Source: Magnolia sinica
Lineage: Eukaryota; Streptophyta; Magnoliopsida; Magnoliales; Magnoliaceae
DNA length: 64,000 nt
Assembly (NCBI RefSeq): GCF_029962835.1
Contig: NC_080586.1
Span: 71,053,001-71,117,000 of the forward strand
Direction: 5' to 3'
Shown here: positions 47,589 to 60,693 of the stretch, in pieces
Position numbering within the stretch: the stretch's first letter is position 1
Layout of the letters: every line of letters begins with the position of its first letter
The notes under the pieces: model-generated
The model's input: the letters and a program-made list of their open reading frames with translations, nothing else
The model's database searches: none
What the model was told of the DNA's origin: nothing
Made by a program: the position numbers and the translations under genes

Positions 47589-50500
47589 TGTAACGCCCTG
47601 AAAATCGAGGGTCAAGCAGGTACCCAACTCCCGAGTTCCAATGCATCACTTATGCAACATAGATAATGATGATTTAATGTTGTCCATGTTAGTGCATAAA
47701 ACATGAATGAGATTAAGCTAAATCAGCAAATCATACTCCAGGGACAGTTGAATTTACGCAAGCGGAAGACTGTGATAAGTGTATAAAATGTATAAACCAT
47801 TGTAGGTCCCCAAAGTATGAACGCATTACCAGGTTAAATAGCTACAAGTATTGTTTCCAAATACAAAATATAAAAAAGTGATGATCCACTACAAGTATAA
47901 GCCCTGAAGCCCCGTCGATCAGAACGGTCTATAGGAACCCGCCTGAATACTACACATATGAGAATGCCTCCTCATCATCCTCAAAGTCCGGCTTCGCCTC
48001 GCAGGCTGTGTTATCATTTGAAACTACAACAGGGTCTAGTTGGTGTTTAAAACACCGTCCCGTAACGTAGGAGTGAGTGATCAACTCGGTGGATCAATAA
48101 AGCAAATGTTAACATGTTATCAATTCAGTCAAGCAGTCATGATAACGCAATACAACAATCAGGTCCTAAGTACTCTTATTAATGCAAGAATGATATGAAA
48201 TAATGATGCATGCCTCGCCTGCACTCCCTCTGCGATCTTCATTTCACGGTCGCGGCATGTCAGTCACTTCCTCAGTGCTCTACCCAATGCCAAATGACAC
48301 ATGTAATGCGGTGCATGAGCGTGATTACCAAGTTCTTATTAGGCCTTTTCATACAACAGGATCGGAAAACTAAGGTACCTCCCTTATATCATTTCCCAAA
48401 CGATGATCCATTCTAGAGTCGTCAGTCTGAGCTAGTCTCATATGATGTTGCGTTTACAGGTTGTTACAAAGGGCTTGTCACCTCGATGCATGCTTGGTTT
48501 ATACTCTTGTTTACTACGGCGAGGCTCGTCACCTCAGCGCAGTCTTAGAGTATGCTCGAGGTCACTACGAATGGCTCGTCACCTAGACGTAGGCCGACAG
48601 CTCGAATACAGTGTCCCATACCACCGTATTCGGCTCACGAGTTTGGGTTGCTCACTGGTCACTATGGGGAGGCTCGTCACCCCAGCGTAGGCCGACAGCT
48701 CGACCACGGTGTCCCATACCACCATGCCCGGCTCATGAGTCTTAGCGGATCGAGGTACCAAGGTTAATGAAATTTCCACTGGTGAGTTTGGTACCTTAGG
48801 TTCAAGCAGTAGCGTCCATACATGGTGAACATACATCGGGTCAATCGGGTTACTTGACGAGCTCGACTAGTATGAGTGCACGTCGAGCCGATCGACATGG
48901 AGCGCGTAAGCACTCCATGTGGCCTAACCACTGTCGACAACTCAAGTACGACTCGGATTCATCGAACATGTCCAGTGTGGCGAAACAACCTCAGCCACCA
49001 ACACAGGACCTGTTACCGATTGCCTGGACTATACCATAGTCCCAAACACACTCCAAACAATTCATTTCACATGTGATAGTCGAGAACAACATGTGATAAT
49101 CAATCCACATAGAAATCTTATTTGAGCATTTTAACAAACATATAGTATACATGCCAACACATAATGACATTTCATCACAAATCACGTAATAGTAGATAGG
49201 TTACATAAGGAACCCGTAAGTATAGATAAGGGGGTTGAGGATCCTGTCTCAACGCCCTTATGTCATACCATTAAACAAGCATTTACTCATTCAATCATTT
49301 TGTCAAACACTTAGACTACACATATTATATTCATGTAATAACTTAATTAAAACACATGTTATAGTAATCCCTTTCACAAGGAGATGCCACGTATACAACG
49401 ATCATGCATTTACAATTAATATCATGGCAAGCATGAATCATAATTCCATATTCATTCAAGCATATCAACAAATACATGGATTTCACTATATTCAACATAG
49501 TTCATATATGTGTGTAAAGTGCGGGAAACATCGCATCTAAGCATGTGATAGCATTTAAGTCAGTCATAAATCATTAACTGACATTGAAAACATTGAAAAT
49601 CATAACCTAAACATTTATAGTCCGCACCTTTTGCCGGTAAACAAGTATCGAACTCAGTTTGTATACCGAGTTTTCATCACTTACACTATTTGAAACCCTA
49701 AAATAGATTAAGGTTAGGCTTTTCTTACCTAAGAATGGAATCGGAATCGCCCGTGTAGCAATACAGGAATCGTGGTTAAGCACGTGGAAAGATCCCGGCA
49801 ACTAACTCCCACTCTCACTCATTTCTCCTCCCTTTCTCCTTCTCTTTTCTCTCTCTTTTCTTCTTAGGGTTTGGAAATTCGTATGTGGTGAGAGAGAAGT
49901 GGGTTTAGGCCTTTATATAGGCCCAGGTCTGATGGAAATGGCCCCAGGGCCAAGGTATACTTAGGTTATATCCAAAGGGCGTCTGTTTCAGTCCAACGGA
50001 GCACTTTTGGTGGCCCTTCTTCTGCGTTCGGTCGGACTTAAGCTCCTTGACATTAGATTTAGGTTAGACTAAGTTTTCAGTCCGATCGGATTTACAGATC
50101 GGCCGTGGCGGATCAGTTTCAGTTTAACGATCACCGGTGCTCGATCAGGGCCACTAGTGTACTGACATGTGTTGAAAATTTTTTCTGATCCGAGGGTGTA
50201 ATTGGGTCAGATTCTGACGGTCTGAATCCTTATATTTGGACCTGCAAGTGAACGTCTCAATTTACTTAAGTTTGGGTTTATTTTTTAAAGATATTCGCAT
50301 TTCTCACACACTTCGCTCCGGGCTCAAGTTGTGCATTTTTAGATACCATTAGGACTTGATTTCCGGGATGGTTGTCAAGTCCAACAAGGCAGTCATATTC
50401 GTATAGTTTCATAGTTATCGGACTTTCGACGTGCGGTCCAAGTCCGATACGGAGTTTCGATGTGCTCCTGAGAGCAACTGGGACTTGAGATTGATCCTAA

Positions 50501-50699
50501 GTTTTAAGATAATGTAGCGGTAATGATTCTGCATGGTTTGGGTCTTGCAGATTATATTTAAAGTGATTAGTGCTAATTTCACAAATAAGCTAGTTTAACA
50601 CTAGTTAATTCTCGCCTAATTTCTAAAGGATTTGGTCCTATGTGATTTCTGCCTGAGGTGGTACTCGGGCCTCTGTACGGATTTTTTCGAGACGTTACA
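47589..50699 (-). mobile_element. Solo LTR, 3.1 kb, TGTAACGCCC family, minus orientation
   Basis: On the + strand it begins TGTAACGCCCTGAAAATCG and ends TTCGAGACGTTACA. CTAGG is present exactly on both sides (47584-47588 and 50700-50704), the 5-bp duplication of LTR elements. It is the reverse of the LTR at 57352-60693: both carry, near one end, TTGGAACTCGGGAGTTGGGTAC (or its complement) and GCATAAGTGATGCATTGGAA. No internal region or partner LTR exists, so it is a solo LTR formed by recombination. The length fits Gypsy chromoviruses with long LTRs. Confidence 0.93.
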
Positions 50700-50704
50700 C
50701 TAGG

Positions 50705-51454
50705 TGAGAGGCGTAAACCTTCCTTGCCCACCGATAAAGGAGCATGGTACTCATACATGCATTTGCATTAATAATAACTTAAACCTTTATTCTAAATCAA
50801 CTATTTCGTCGCCAATTATTATCTTATAATTAAAAGTTATTTTATGTTAATATAATTAATGGCTTGTGGTATGTCAAGGTTTGTAATATAATAAGATCCC
50901 ATCAATCAAATCTAATCCATCCAATGATTTGAGCCCAAACCATCCAAATGCCCTTATTTGATTTGGATATGATTCGAACATGATCAAACCATGGTCCTAA
51001 AAAGTGAGAGTATTCATGCCTTTATTTGACTCGGATGCATTTGAAATTGATCAATTCCCCCATCATAGAAAGCAAGACCTAAGCTCGAACGGACCTCAAC
51101 TCACCCGATGGGGAGAGATCTTATCAAGGGAGGCCTACTTGAAAGAGAAAAGAATGAAGAAAATGATTGAACACGTACTTAAAAGAGAAAATAAGGAAGA
51201 AAATGAATGAACTTCAACCAAGGCGATCATGGTCGCCTGTGAGAAAATGGGTCAGATCAGCAAGTGGGCCCAACTTGTGCATTGAATTTTGATCGAGATT
51301 TTTACTAATACATGTGTGGCCCACCTGATGATTCTATTTATATCAGCTTGATTTTCTAGAAATTGATATCTATGCAGTGGAGATTGCCTGAGTAATGATT
51401 CAAATCTCACGCACATGGGTCCACTTTGTATTTAGTCATCCACAACTCTAGACG
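50705..51454. other. Intergenic stretch, no gene recognised
   Basis: AT-rich sequence with no convincing coding region. The ORF at 51004-51210 (KEKRMKKM, KRENKEENE) is simple-sequence-like. Confidence 0.45.
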
Positions 51455-51854
51455 GATGGTCATGTCAAAGGCTCTGCAGGACCGACTCTAATCTATATGT
51501 TTTATCCACTTCATCAGTATATTTTGAAATATCATTTTAAGTCAAGAGCCTAAAAAAGAGGCAAGGTATTTATTTTTTGAATACAAGTTTGAATCAAGCT
51601 GATATTTATTTTTTTCCCTTCATAGAAGTCTCTATGACTTTATGAAAGGTTGCATGGCAAATAAACATCGCCATGGGCCATAAGGATGTTTTCAATGGCA
51701 AGAGTTCAATCCCTACCACTTCATGTAGTGTGGTCCACTTGGGCCTTCTATTTGTCTTCATTTTGGGATCATGCCCGAAAATGATCTTTAAAAATAGATA
51801 GATGGCATGGATAAAACATATAGATCACAGTGAGCAACACAAAGCCCCTGACAT

Positions 51855-51986
51855 ATGGTAGACTCCCAGGAGTTTCAACACCCGATCAAGGGTTCGAGTA
51901 TCCATAGGTGGTGAAATCCCACCGCGGTGTGTGTGAGTGTGCAGGGGTGTGTGTGCATGTGTAACAAAAAAGAAGAAAATAAAAAA
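51855..51986 (+). mobile_element. tRNA-derived SINE with target-site duplication
   Basis: B-box-like GGGTTCGAGTATCC (about 51894), then GGTGGTGAAATCCCACCGCG, a GTGTGTGTGAGTGTG stretch and an A-rich tail. CCTGACAT flanks it at 51847-51854 and 51987-51994. The other copy of the block lacks the insert. Confidence 0.7.
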
Positions 51987-52644
51987 CCTGACATGAAGCT
52001 CTATCTCTAGCTATGTCCTGGCGGGGTAGCACTAGTACCCCATCCGCTTATTGGAAAAGCTCCGTGGCCCATACCATGATGTAAGTATTAATTTTTGGTC
52101 CATTCATTTTTCTATATCATTTTAGGGGCATGAGCCCAAAAATGCGACTGATCCAAAGCTTAAGTGGACTATACCATGGGAAGTGATTGACATTGAATGA
52201 TTACAATTGAAAACTTCTTATGAGCTACAAAAGTTTTGAATCAAGTTTATATTGGTGTTTTTCCACCATTGAGATTCATATTAAACATTATAGTGGCCCT
52301 AATTATCCTTACTATTTTTTGGTGTGGTCCACTTGAGCTTTAGATCTCCTTTATTTTTGGGCTCATGCCAAAAGTAAGCCATAACACATACATCCTCGAA
52401 GGGTCACTACGGAATCCGAGACACCCAAATATTGGGTGGACCACAGTCCTCCACAGCTGACATCAGCAATGATGCCATTCAACCACTTTTATTAAAGATC
52501 CTCGTTCCTCCACATTTATAAAAGACCCTCCGGGGACATCCAGACTTCGCCATGAATGTCATGCATTAAAATGTATAAAACTATACTTGCATGGCAAGTT
52601 TGGACGGGAGCTGATTAGGTGAGACGCCGGATCCACCAATGTGA

Positions 52645-53050
52645 GTGGAGCCCACTGTGATGTATGTGAGTACATCCAAGCTGTCCATATCCATATCTAA
52701 AGCTCATTTTAGAGAAGCACGTCCAAATCTCAAGAGGACCATAATACAGGAAATAGTTGTAATCGACCATTAAAATCTTTTCGTCGGCGACAAAGTTTTG
52801 AATCAAGCTGATATTTGTGTGGTCTCTTCATCACGATCTTTGAGACCTTATCAACGGGTTGGATAGCAAATAAACATTCCGGTGGCCTTTATGAAGTTTT
52901 TAATGGTGAAGATTCAATAACTACTGTTTTCTTTCTGTGGTATGGTTCACATAAGATTTGGATCTGCTTCATTTTTTGGATCATGCCATAGAATGAGCTT
53001 TTAAAACGGTTGGATGGCTTGGATTGAAGGCACATATATCACCGTAAGCC
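52645..53050. repeat. Foldback-type dispersed repeat copy
   Basis: It starts GGAGCCCACTGTGATGTATG and ends GGCACATATATCACCGTAAGCCCC, an imperfect inverted pair. Confidence 0.5.
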
Positions 53051-54434
53051 CCACAGTCAGGGGTCTCACCCACCTAGGTGGATCTAGGTCTCACCTGTCC
53101 GCTCCCTGTTTGGAAGGGCTTCTGAATTTATAAGAGATCTTGACAGCAAGATTCTTCAAAAAATTACAATTCCACACCCGACATCACTGATCTTGACAGC
53201 TAAATTCTTCAAAAATTGTCATCAATGATGCCATTCTACCGACTTTTATGAAAAATCCAGACATGTTTGTTTTAAGTGTAAATTCGGATAATTATGATAA
53301 AAACATAATAATGAAAAGTTTGAGTTTGAAAAATTAGCCGCATTTCCGCTCAAACTTCAAACCAAATTTAAATAGATGAAAGTGAAAACTCTATAGGCCT
53401 CACCATGATGTATGTGTTATATCCACATCATTCATTCATTTTCTTAGATTATTTTACAAGATGGGCTAAAAAATGAGATGGATTTAAAGCTCAAATGGAC
53501 CGCATCACAGAAAATAATAGGTTCAATGGTAGGTGGCATTATTCCTACCGCTTTCATTGCGTGGTCCACTTAAACTATTTGGCCAGTGAGTGAAAAGACT
53601 TTTGGATTTTTTAGAAATTTTGACTGCAAACTTTTTCAAAAATTATAATTTTACCAAGAAACACTTGATCCAAAAATTATATAAATGTAGAAAGATACTA
53701 TCACAATTCCAATATATTTGTTTTTCTTTAGAAAGTGGTAAAGTAGAGAATTGTAAGGCTCATGTATATTTATATGATATCTAATTAGATGTAATCTACT
53801 GTGATGTCTAGAAGATTAAAAGATTTATTCAATCTATCTAAATATAAAGTAGGACGCAACTTGAAAATGACACATACTTTTAGAAACATCAAAACTCGCA
53901 TGCAACCCATCTAGTATTATGGTGGGTGTATATGATAGGTAAGCTGGAAGTGGTACATGTGGGTCTTAAAATTTTCAAATCTCATTATTTTTTAAATAAA
54001 AATAAGATATGAGGGTACATTGGTAACTTCACTTCTTGATAAGTGCAGTGACTTTTGTGGAAGAGAATTACCAAGATGCCCACAACTAGTTTTTTTTTTT
54101 CTTTTCTTTAAAAAGTAATAAAGCCAATAATACTTAATTTTCTTTAAAAAAGTAATAAAGCCAAGAATAGTTAATTTTTTTTAAAAAGTAATAAAGCCAA
54201 GAATGATAGGGTTATATGGTCTATGTATGACATCCAACCTATTTAACATATGCAACCAAATGTTGCAAATGTCGAAACAAAATATTAGCCTATCAAATCA
54301 CTAATTGTTTATGGTGATGTGAATTAGTTTTATGATGTGGCCCACCCAACAATTGAACCCACCTTTTCTTATTGATCATCATGGAGAGGGACTCGGATTC
54401 AATAGTGACCCTTTAGTACTAGTTGAAGCTCTAT

Positions 54435-54817
54435 GGGCCTCATCATCATGTATGTGTTTTATCCACACAATTCATCTATTTTTCTAGCTCATTTTAGAAT
54501 ATCATTTAAAAAATAAAGTAAATCTAAATCTTAAGTAGACCACATTATAAGAAATTGTGGGGATCAAGTATATGTTAAAAACTTATTATGGGCTACAATT
54601 TTGGATCGAGCTGATTTTTATGTTTGCCCTTCATCTAAATTGGTAAGACCTTATTAACAAGTTGGATGGCAAAATAGTATCTCAATGGGCCCGCCATTGC
54701 TTCCTGTGGTGTAGTACACTTAAGCTCGGATCTGCCTCGTTTTTAGACTCATAACCTAATTTAAGCCAATAACATAAATGTATGGTACGGATAAAATACA
54801 TACATCATGGTGGGCCT
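54435..54817. repeat. Foldback-type dispersed repeat, uninterrupted reference copy
   Basis: It starts GGGCCTCATCATCATGTATG and ends ATACATACATCATGGTGGGCC. The inverted ends are about 32 bases, including TTTTATCC inside. Confidence 0.65.
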
Positions 54818-55087
54818 ACAAAGCTTTTCGAGTACCAAATTGAATCTTAGTCTTACGGTGAAGTGCACAGGTGTTATACACATGCAATTGAGCCCACAAT
54901 TATGGAGTTTAACACCTTTTTAAGAAAATAAATAAATAAAATATCTGGGCAATTTCAGAATAATTCCTTTTTTTCAAAAATATTGTAGGAGGGTAAATAT
55001 GTCATTTATCTTATTTTTTGTGCAGTGCACAGGTCATTTTTAAGGGCCGTGCAAACGGACGCAGTTAGGGGCCAGCTACCACGTGTG

Positions 55088-55613
55088 AATGCCTTTGGGC
55101 CCCACCATGATGTGTACTTTTTATCCACGCTGTCTATTCATTTTTTAGATCATTTTAAGGCATAAGCTAAAAAAATGAGCAGATCCAAATGTAAGGTAGA
55201 CGATACCACAGGAAACAATAGGGATATCCAAATGTAAGGTAGACCATAACACAGGAAACAATGGGGATAGAACGCTTACTGTTAATATTTGTGTTTTCTC
55301 TTCATCCAGTTTTTTGTGACCTTATCAATGGGTTGGATGGAAAGTTAAACATGATAGTGGGCCATGAATTTTTTTAAATGGTGGACATTCAGCCAATAAT
55401 GTTTTTTTTTTTGTTAGCTTGTTAGTACATCCCACTGTCAGTTCACACTTCCCTGTTAGCCACCCCATGATCGACACCATGACCTCAGTGGTGAATAAGG
55501 TTTACCGGTAGTGTAGTCCACCTGAGATTTCGGTCAACCACCTCTTCGGTACTATGCTCTAAAAGGAAAAATGGATGGATAACATGTATAAAATATATAC
55601 ATCTTGGTGGGCT
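55088..55613. repeat. Foldback-type dispersed repeat copy, interrupted by a reverse SINE
   Basis: It starts GGGCCCCACCATGATGTGTA and ends ATATATACATCTTGGTGGGCTC. About 110 bases near 55400-55510 are the reverse SINE module (T-run, then GTTAGCTTGTTAGTACATCC). Confidence 0.55.
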
Positions 55614-55951
55614 CACAGAGCTTTGACATCAGCTAGCTGGCTGGTGTCCGGGTCACTAGCCAAACCACGTCCGTACAAACAGCCCTGGCCCCGTCAAGGA
55701 GGGAAACGGATTGGCTATTTCCCTGACACTAGCCAATGGCCAGTGGTCAGTCCTCTGTAGACCCAATATGATATAGGTGCCTCATCCATGCCATCAATTA
55801 TAAACTCAAAACTGAAATAATCAAAATCGTAAGTGGGGGCCACATAGCGTTGATTGAACTCGCACTGTTAAAAACTTCTCCAGGCTGCAAAAGTTTTGGA
55901 TCAAGTTTATATTTATTTTTTTGCCTTCAGTCAGGTCCACATGACCTTATC

Positions 55952-56547
55952 TAGGGGTGTACATCGAGTCGAACCGAGTCGAGCTGGCCTCAGCTCAACT
56001 TGGCTTGGCCACTAGCTGACCTCAGCTCAAACTTAGCGCGGCTCCATCCTCGAGCCCGATTGGCCAGCTCGGCTCAGTTCGGTTAACAGCTTAGGCCAAT
56101 TCGAGCCAAGATTGAGCCGAGTTCGCCATTGCAGCATTTTCACAAACACCTGGACTGCACCTTCAAAATCTCACTGTATTTGAGATAGCAACAATTGTTT
56201 TACAGGTATTTTATCAAACACCTTCTAAGCAACATTTAAAAAAAAAAAGAAAAAAAGTGTTGGTTTCATATACAGATCTTCCTTGCCACCATCAACACTT
56301 CTTTAAGTCATTTTATCAAACACTTGGTGAGCAACATCAATATCAAAGTAACCAAGTTACCGAACTGGTTCGATCCGAGTTTGATTCGAGCTGAGTTCAA
56401 TCCGAGTCAAGTCGAGCTGGGACCAGCTCGAACTCATTTTCGAGCTAAAAAAATCAGCTCGATTCAGCTTCGAACCGCGCCGTATCAAGCTTTTTCAAGC
56501 CGAGTCGGGTGAGCTAACCAAGCTAGCTCGGTTCGTGTACAACTCTA
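55952..56547. mobile_element. hAT-type MITE (TAGGGSTGTACACGA family), copy 3, perfect duplication
   Basis: It starts TAGGGGTGTACATCGAGTCG and ends GTTCGTGTACAACTCTA. ACCTTATC lies on both sides (55944-55951 and 56548-56555). It is 596 bp and close in length to copy 2. Confidence 0.93.
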
Positions 56548-57107
56548 ACCTTATCTGCAGGTGATGTAGAACAAACATTAAACATTATAATAGGCTTTTT
56601 AAGGTTTTTAATGGTAGAAGCCCATGGTGTGGTCCACCCGAGATTTTGATCTGCCTCATTTATGGCATACTTTTTAAAACGGGGTCTAAAAATGAATATA
56701 GGTGTGGATAAAACACATAGATCGTGATGGGGCCCACATAGCACTGATCATTAGCCACCTGGCTAGTGGCAGCGTCACCAACCAAACCGCGTCCGTCAAG
56801 AAGTAGGGCCCGCTAAGGGCACTTAACTCGACGGACAGTCGCCTGCCTCTCACTATCCACAAAAATGGAATTGAAACCAAACCATTAAATGGGCCATGTT
56901 CTCACTAAAGGCATTTCCAACCATTCAAGAGTGGAATCGAATCTAAACCACTAACGCTTCATGATTTAATCTGTCTACATATTGAACACATTTTCTCCCC
57001 GTAGCCTATTCCTGGACCCAACTAACAGTTCCACCTTTCCAGGCCAGCAGCCAGCGGAGTACGAATTTAATTCAGTAGTCCGCGGGCTACAATACCGACC
57101 TTGCCTG

Positions 57108-57114
57108 TATAAAA
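57108..57114 (+). promoter_or_regulatory. TATA box in the orphan copy of the hydrolase promoter
   Basis: TATAAAA in CCTGTATAAAACGACACC. The paralogous position upstream of the real gene reads TGTAAAG. Confidence 0.45.
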
Positions 57115-57351
57115 CGACACCTCATCTACTCTTATTTCTCGCAATATAGTAATAATCTCTGTAACTCTCTTCTTAACAGTCTATTGGTAGTAGACTTTCT
57201 AGGCATGATCCATCATCAATAGCAGGACACAACAGACCACTGTCTGGATGATTAAAAAACAATCACGGGCCCCACTTCTCAGAGTTGAAGGCCGGAGTAA
57301 ACTGCGTAAAGCCTCAGATCTCATCGCTTTCAATTCCCGAGAAAGAAATAA

Positions 57352-60300
57352 TGTAACATCCCGGATTTTTTCCCAACTTGGCAATGGACGTCCTTGGACG
57401 TAGAATTGCCTTAGGACCTTATTCTGTTGTAATTAGGGCGTAATTTAGTTAAGTATTAATAGCTTGGATTACTTTCTATATAAACTACAAAGGCCCAAGT
57501 ACCACCTTAGGCAGAAATCACCCAGGACCAAAACCTTTAGGAATTAGGTCAATATTAGCAAGTGCTAAACTAGAGTACTTATGAAATTAGCACTAATCAT
57601 TTTAAATATGATCTGCAAGACCCAAACCGTGCAGTATCATTGACGCTACATGACCCTGAAATCTAGAATTCATCCCTAAACCCGGTTGCTCTCGCGAGCA
57701 CACCGAAACTTCGTATCGGACCTGGACCGCACGTCGAAAGTCCGATAACCGCAAAACTATACAGCTATGACCACATTACTGGACTTGACAACCCCCTCAG
57801 AAATCAAGTCTTAATTGCGTCTAAAAATGCACAACTTAAGCCCAGAGCAAAGTGTGTGAGAAACGTGGATATCTTTAGAAATAAAATTCGAATTTAAGTA
57901 ATCTGAGTTGTGTCACTTGCGGGCCAAATATAAGGATTCAGACCATCAGAATCTGACCCAAATACACCCTCGGATCAGAGAAAATGTCCCATACATGGCC
58001 ATGTACTTGTGGCCCTGATCGAGTGCCCGTGACCGTTGAACTGAAACTGGTCCGCCACGGCTGATCTGTAAATCCGATCGGAACGAAAACTCAGCCTGAC
58101 CTAGATCCATGGTCAAGGAGCTTAAGTCCGACCGCACGTGGAAAAGGGGCCACCAGAAGTGCTCCGTTGGGCTGAAACAGACGCCCTTTGGATATAACCT
58201 AAGTATACCTTGGCCCTGGGGCCATTTCCATCAAACTTGGGCCTATATAAGGACCTTAAACTCTCTCTCTCTCAATCCATACGAATTTCTTAGAAACCCT
58301 AGGTGAGAGAGAAAGAAAAGGAGAGAAAAGAGGAAGGAAGGAGGAGAGATTCTTGGGGATTGTTGTTGGGATCTTTTCCCACAACTTCACACACCGTTTC
58401 ACCTCTCTACTACGCTACTCAACTTGTTTCGGTTCCGATTTGGGTAAGAAATCCTAACCCTAACCTGATTTAGAGGTTCAAATAGAACAGAAGGTGGAAT
58501 AGCTAACCTATTCCCTGTTATAGGTTGTTGTTGTGCCGTAGACAAAAGCGTTGTGTTCAAACTGAGCTCGGTACGGCTTTACCGGCGAAAGGTGCGAACT
58601 ATAAACATATAGGTTATGATTTTCAAGCCTTTCAATGTCGGTTAATAATTTATTACTGACGTGGGTGCTATTTCACATGCCACATGCGTCGTTTGTTTCG
58701 CGTTTCAGATATATATGAACTATATTGACTACAGTGTATTTTAGGTATTTGTTGAAATGATTGATTACGTGTAGAATTGGGATTCATGTTTGCCATGATT
58801 ATCTGTCATGGATAGGAGATAGTTGCATTTGCAATAACTCCTTGGCGAAAGGATCCTCCCAAATACATGTTATAACCAATGTACGTCATGTATGTTGAAG
58901 AGTGTAATTTAAGTGTCTGATAAATTGTCTGTATGAGTAAGTAATTGGTGAATTGTATTGTATATGGGCATTGAGATAAGGTTCTCAACTACCTTAACTA
59001 TGTGCATAAATCCCTCAATGTACCTTATATTATATTGTCTGATTACTTATGAAATGCATGTGTGAATTCATGTTTATATTGTATTTCATAAAATGCTTAA
59101 ATGGTTGTAGGATTTGAATTACTTACTGCTTGATTATCTCACATGAACTCTTGTTAGTACTAAGTGTGGTTGGGACTATGAAATAGTCCAGGCAATCGGT
59201 AACAGGTTCTGATTTTGTGGCTGAGGTTGTTTTCGCCCACAGGACGTGTTCGATGAACCCAAGTCATACTTCGATTGTCGACAGTGGTTAGGCCACGCGG
59301 AGTGCTCGTGCACTTCATGTAGATCAATTCGATGTGCGCTCGTGCTAGTCAAGCTCGTCAAGTAACCCGATTGACCCGATGTATGTTCACCATGTTTGGA
59401 CGCTACTGCTTGAACCTAAGGTACCAAATTTACTAGTGAAAATTCCTTTAACCTTGTTACCTTGATCCGCTAAGACTCATGAGCCGGGCATGGTGGTATG
59501 GGACACCGTGGTCAAGCTGTCGGCCTACGCTGGGGTGACGAGCCTCCCCGTAGTGACCAGTGAGCAACCCAAACTCGTGAGCCGAATACGGTGGTATGAG
59601 ACACTGTATTCGAGCTGTCGGCCTACCCTTGCACAGCCTGGCTGTGGTCCCCAGTCGAGTTGGTGACGAGCCTTCGAAAATAGACTGTCAGTTGGTAGGG
59701 TGTGGGTGGTAGTGACCTCGAGTGTACTCGGAGACTGCGTTGAGGCGACGAGTCTTTCCGTAGCAACCAGAGTACAAACTAGGCCTGCACTGATAAGGTG
59801 ACGAGCCCTTTGCAGTGACCTAGAACCACAACATCGTATGAGAATTGTTAGGACTGACGACCCTAGAATGGATCATTGTTTGAGAATTGATATAAGGGAG
59901 GTACCTTAGCTTCCCAATCCTGCTGTATGAAAAAGACTAATAAGAACTTGGTAATCACGTTCATGCACTGCACTGCATGTGCCATTTGGCGTTGGGCAGA
60001 GCACTGAGGAAGTGACTGACATGGGCGACCGTTAGATGAAGATCGCAGAGGGAGTGCAGGCGAGGGCATGCATTATTTATACATACCATTCCTGCATTAA
60101 TCAGAGTACTTAGGGATGTTTGATTGTATTGCTTTATCATTACCACTTGACTGAATTGATAACATGTTAACCTTTGCTTTACTGTTTTACTGAGTTGATC
60201 ACTCACTCCCACGTTACGGGATAGTGTTTTAAACACCAACCAGACCCTGTTGTAGGATCAAATGATGGCGTAGCCTGCGAGGCGGAGTCGGACTCTAAGG

Positions 60301-60693
60301 ATGACGAGGAGGCATTCTCATATATGCAGTATTCAGGCAGGTTCATATAAACCGTTCTGATCGACGGGGCTTCAGGGCTTATACTTGTAGTGGACCATCA
60401 TTTCTTATGGACATTCTGTATCTTGAAACAGTACTTGTAACTATTTAACCTGGAAATGCGTTCATACTTTGGGGACCTACAATGATTTATATATTTTATA
60501 CACTGATTACAGTCTTCCACTTGTGTAAATTTAACTGTCCCTGGAGTATGATCTACTGATTTAGCTTAATCTCATTCATGTTTTATACACTAACATGGAC
60601 AACATCAAATCATCATTATGTATGTTGCATAAGTGATGCATTGGAACTCGGGAGTTGGGTACTTGCTTGACCCCCGATTTTCAGGGCGTTACA
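57352..60693 (+). mobile_element. Solo LTR, 3.3 kb, TGTAACATCCC family, plus orientation, in APC8 intron 2
   Basis: It begins TGTAACATCCCGGATTTTTTC and ends TTTTCAGGGCGTTACA. AATAA is repeated exactly at 57347-57351 and 60694-60698. It is the same family as 47589-50699, in opposite orientation and about 230 bases longer. No coding domain or second LTR is seen. It ends 24 nt from the splice donor of APC8 exon 2. Confidence 0.94.

Larger units (their letters stand above)
51455..57141 (+). repeat. Second copy of the hydrolase upstream block
   Basis: It runs parallel to 8730-13785. Its last 90 bases (57050-57141, AGCGGAGTACGAATTTAATTC to ACTCTTATTTCTCGCA) match 13690-13785 and stop about 20 bases before the position equivalent to the ATG. 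No exon 1 follows. Copy-specific insertions are a SINE (51855-51986), a reverse SINE (about 55395-55510) and a MITE (55952-56547). Confidence 0.8.

Noticed and set aside
48442..48836. Several overlapping ORFs of 70-85 codons
   Set aside because: They lie inside the solo LTR 47589-50699 and have no counterpart frame conserved in the sister LTR.
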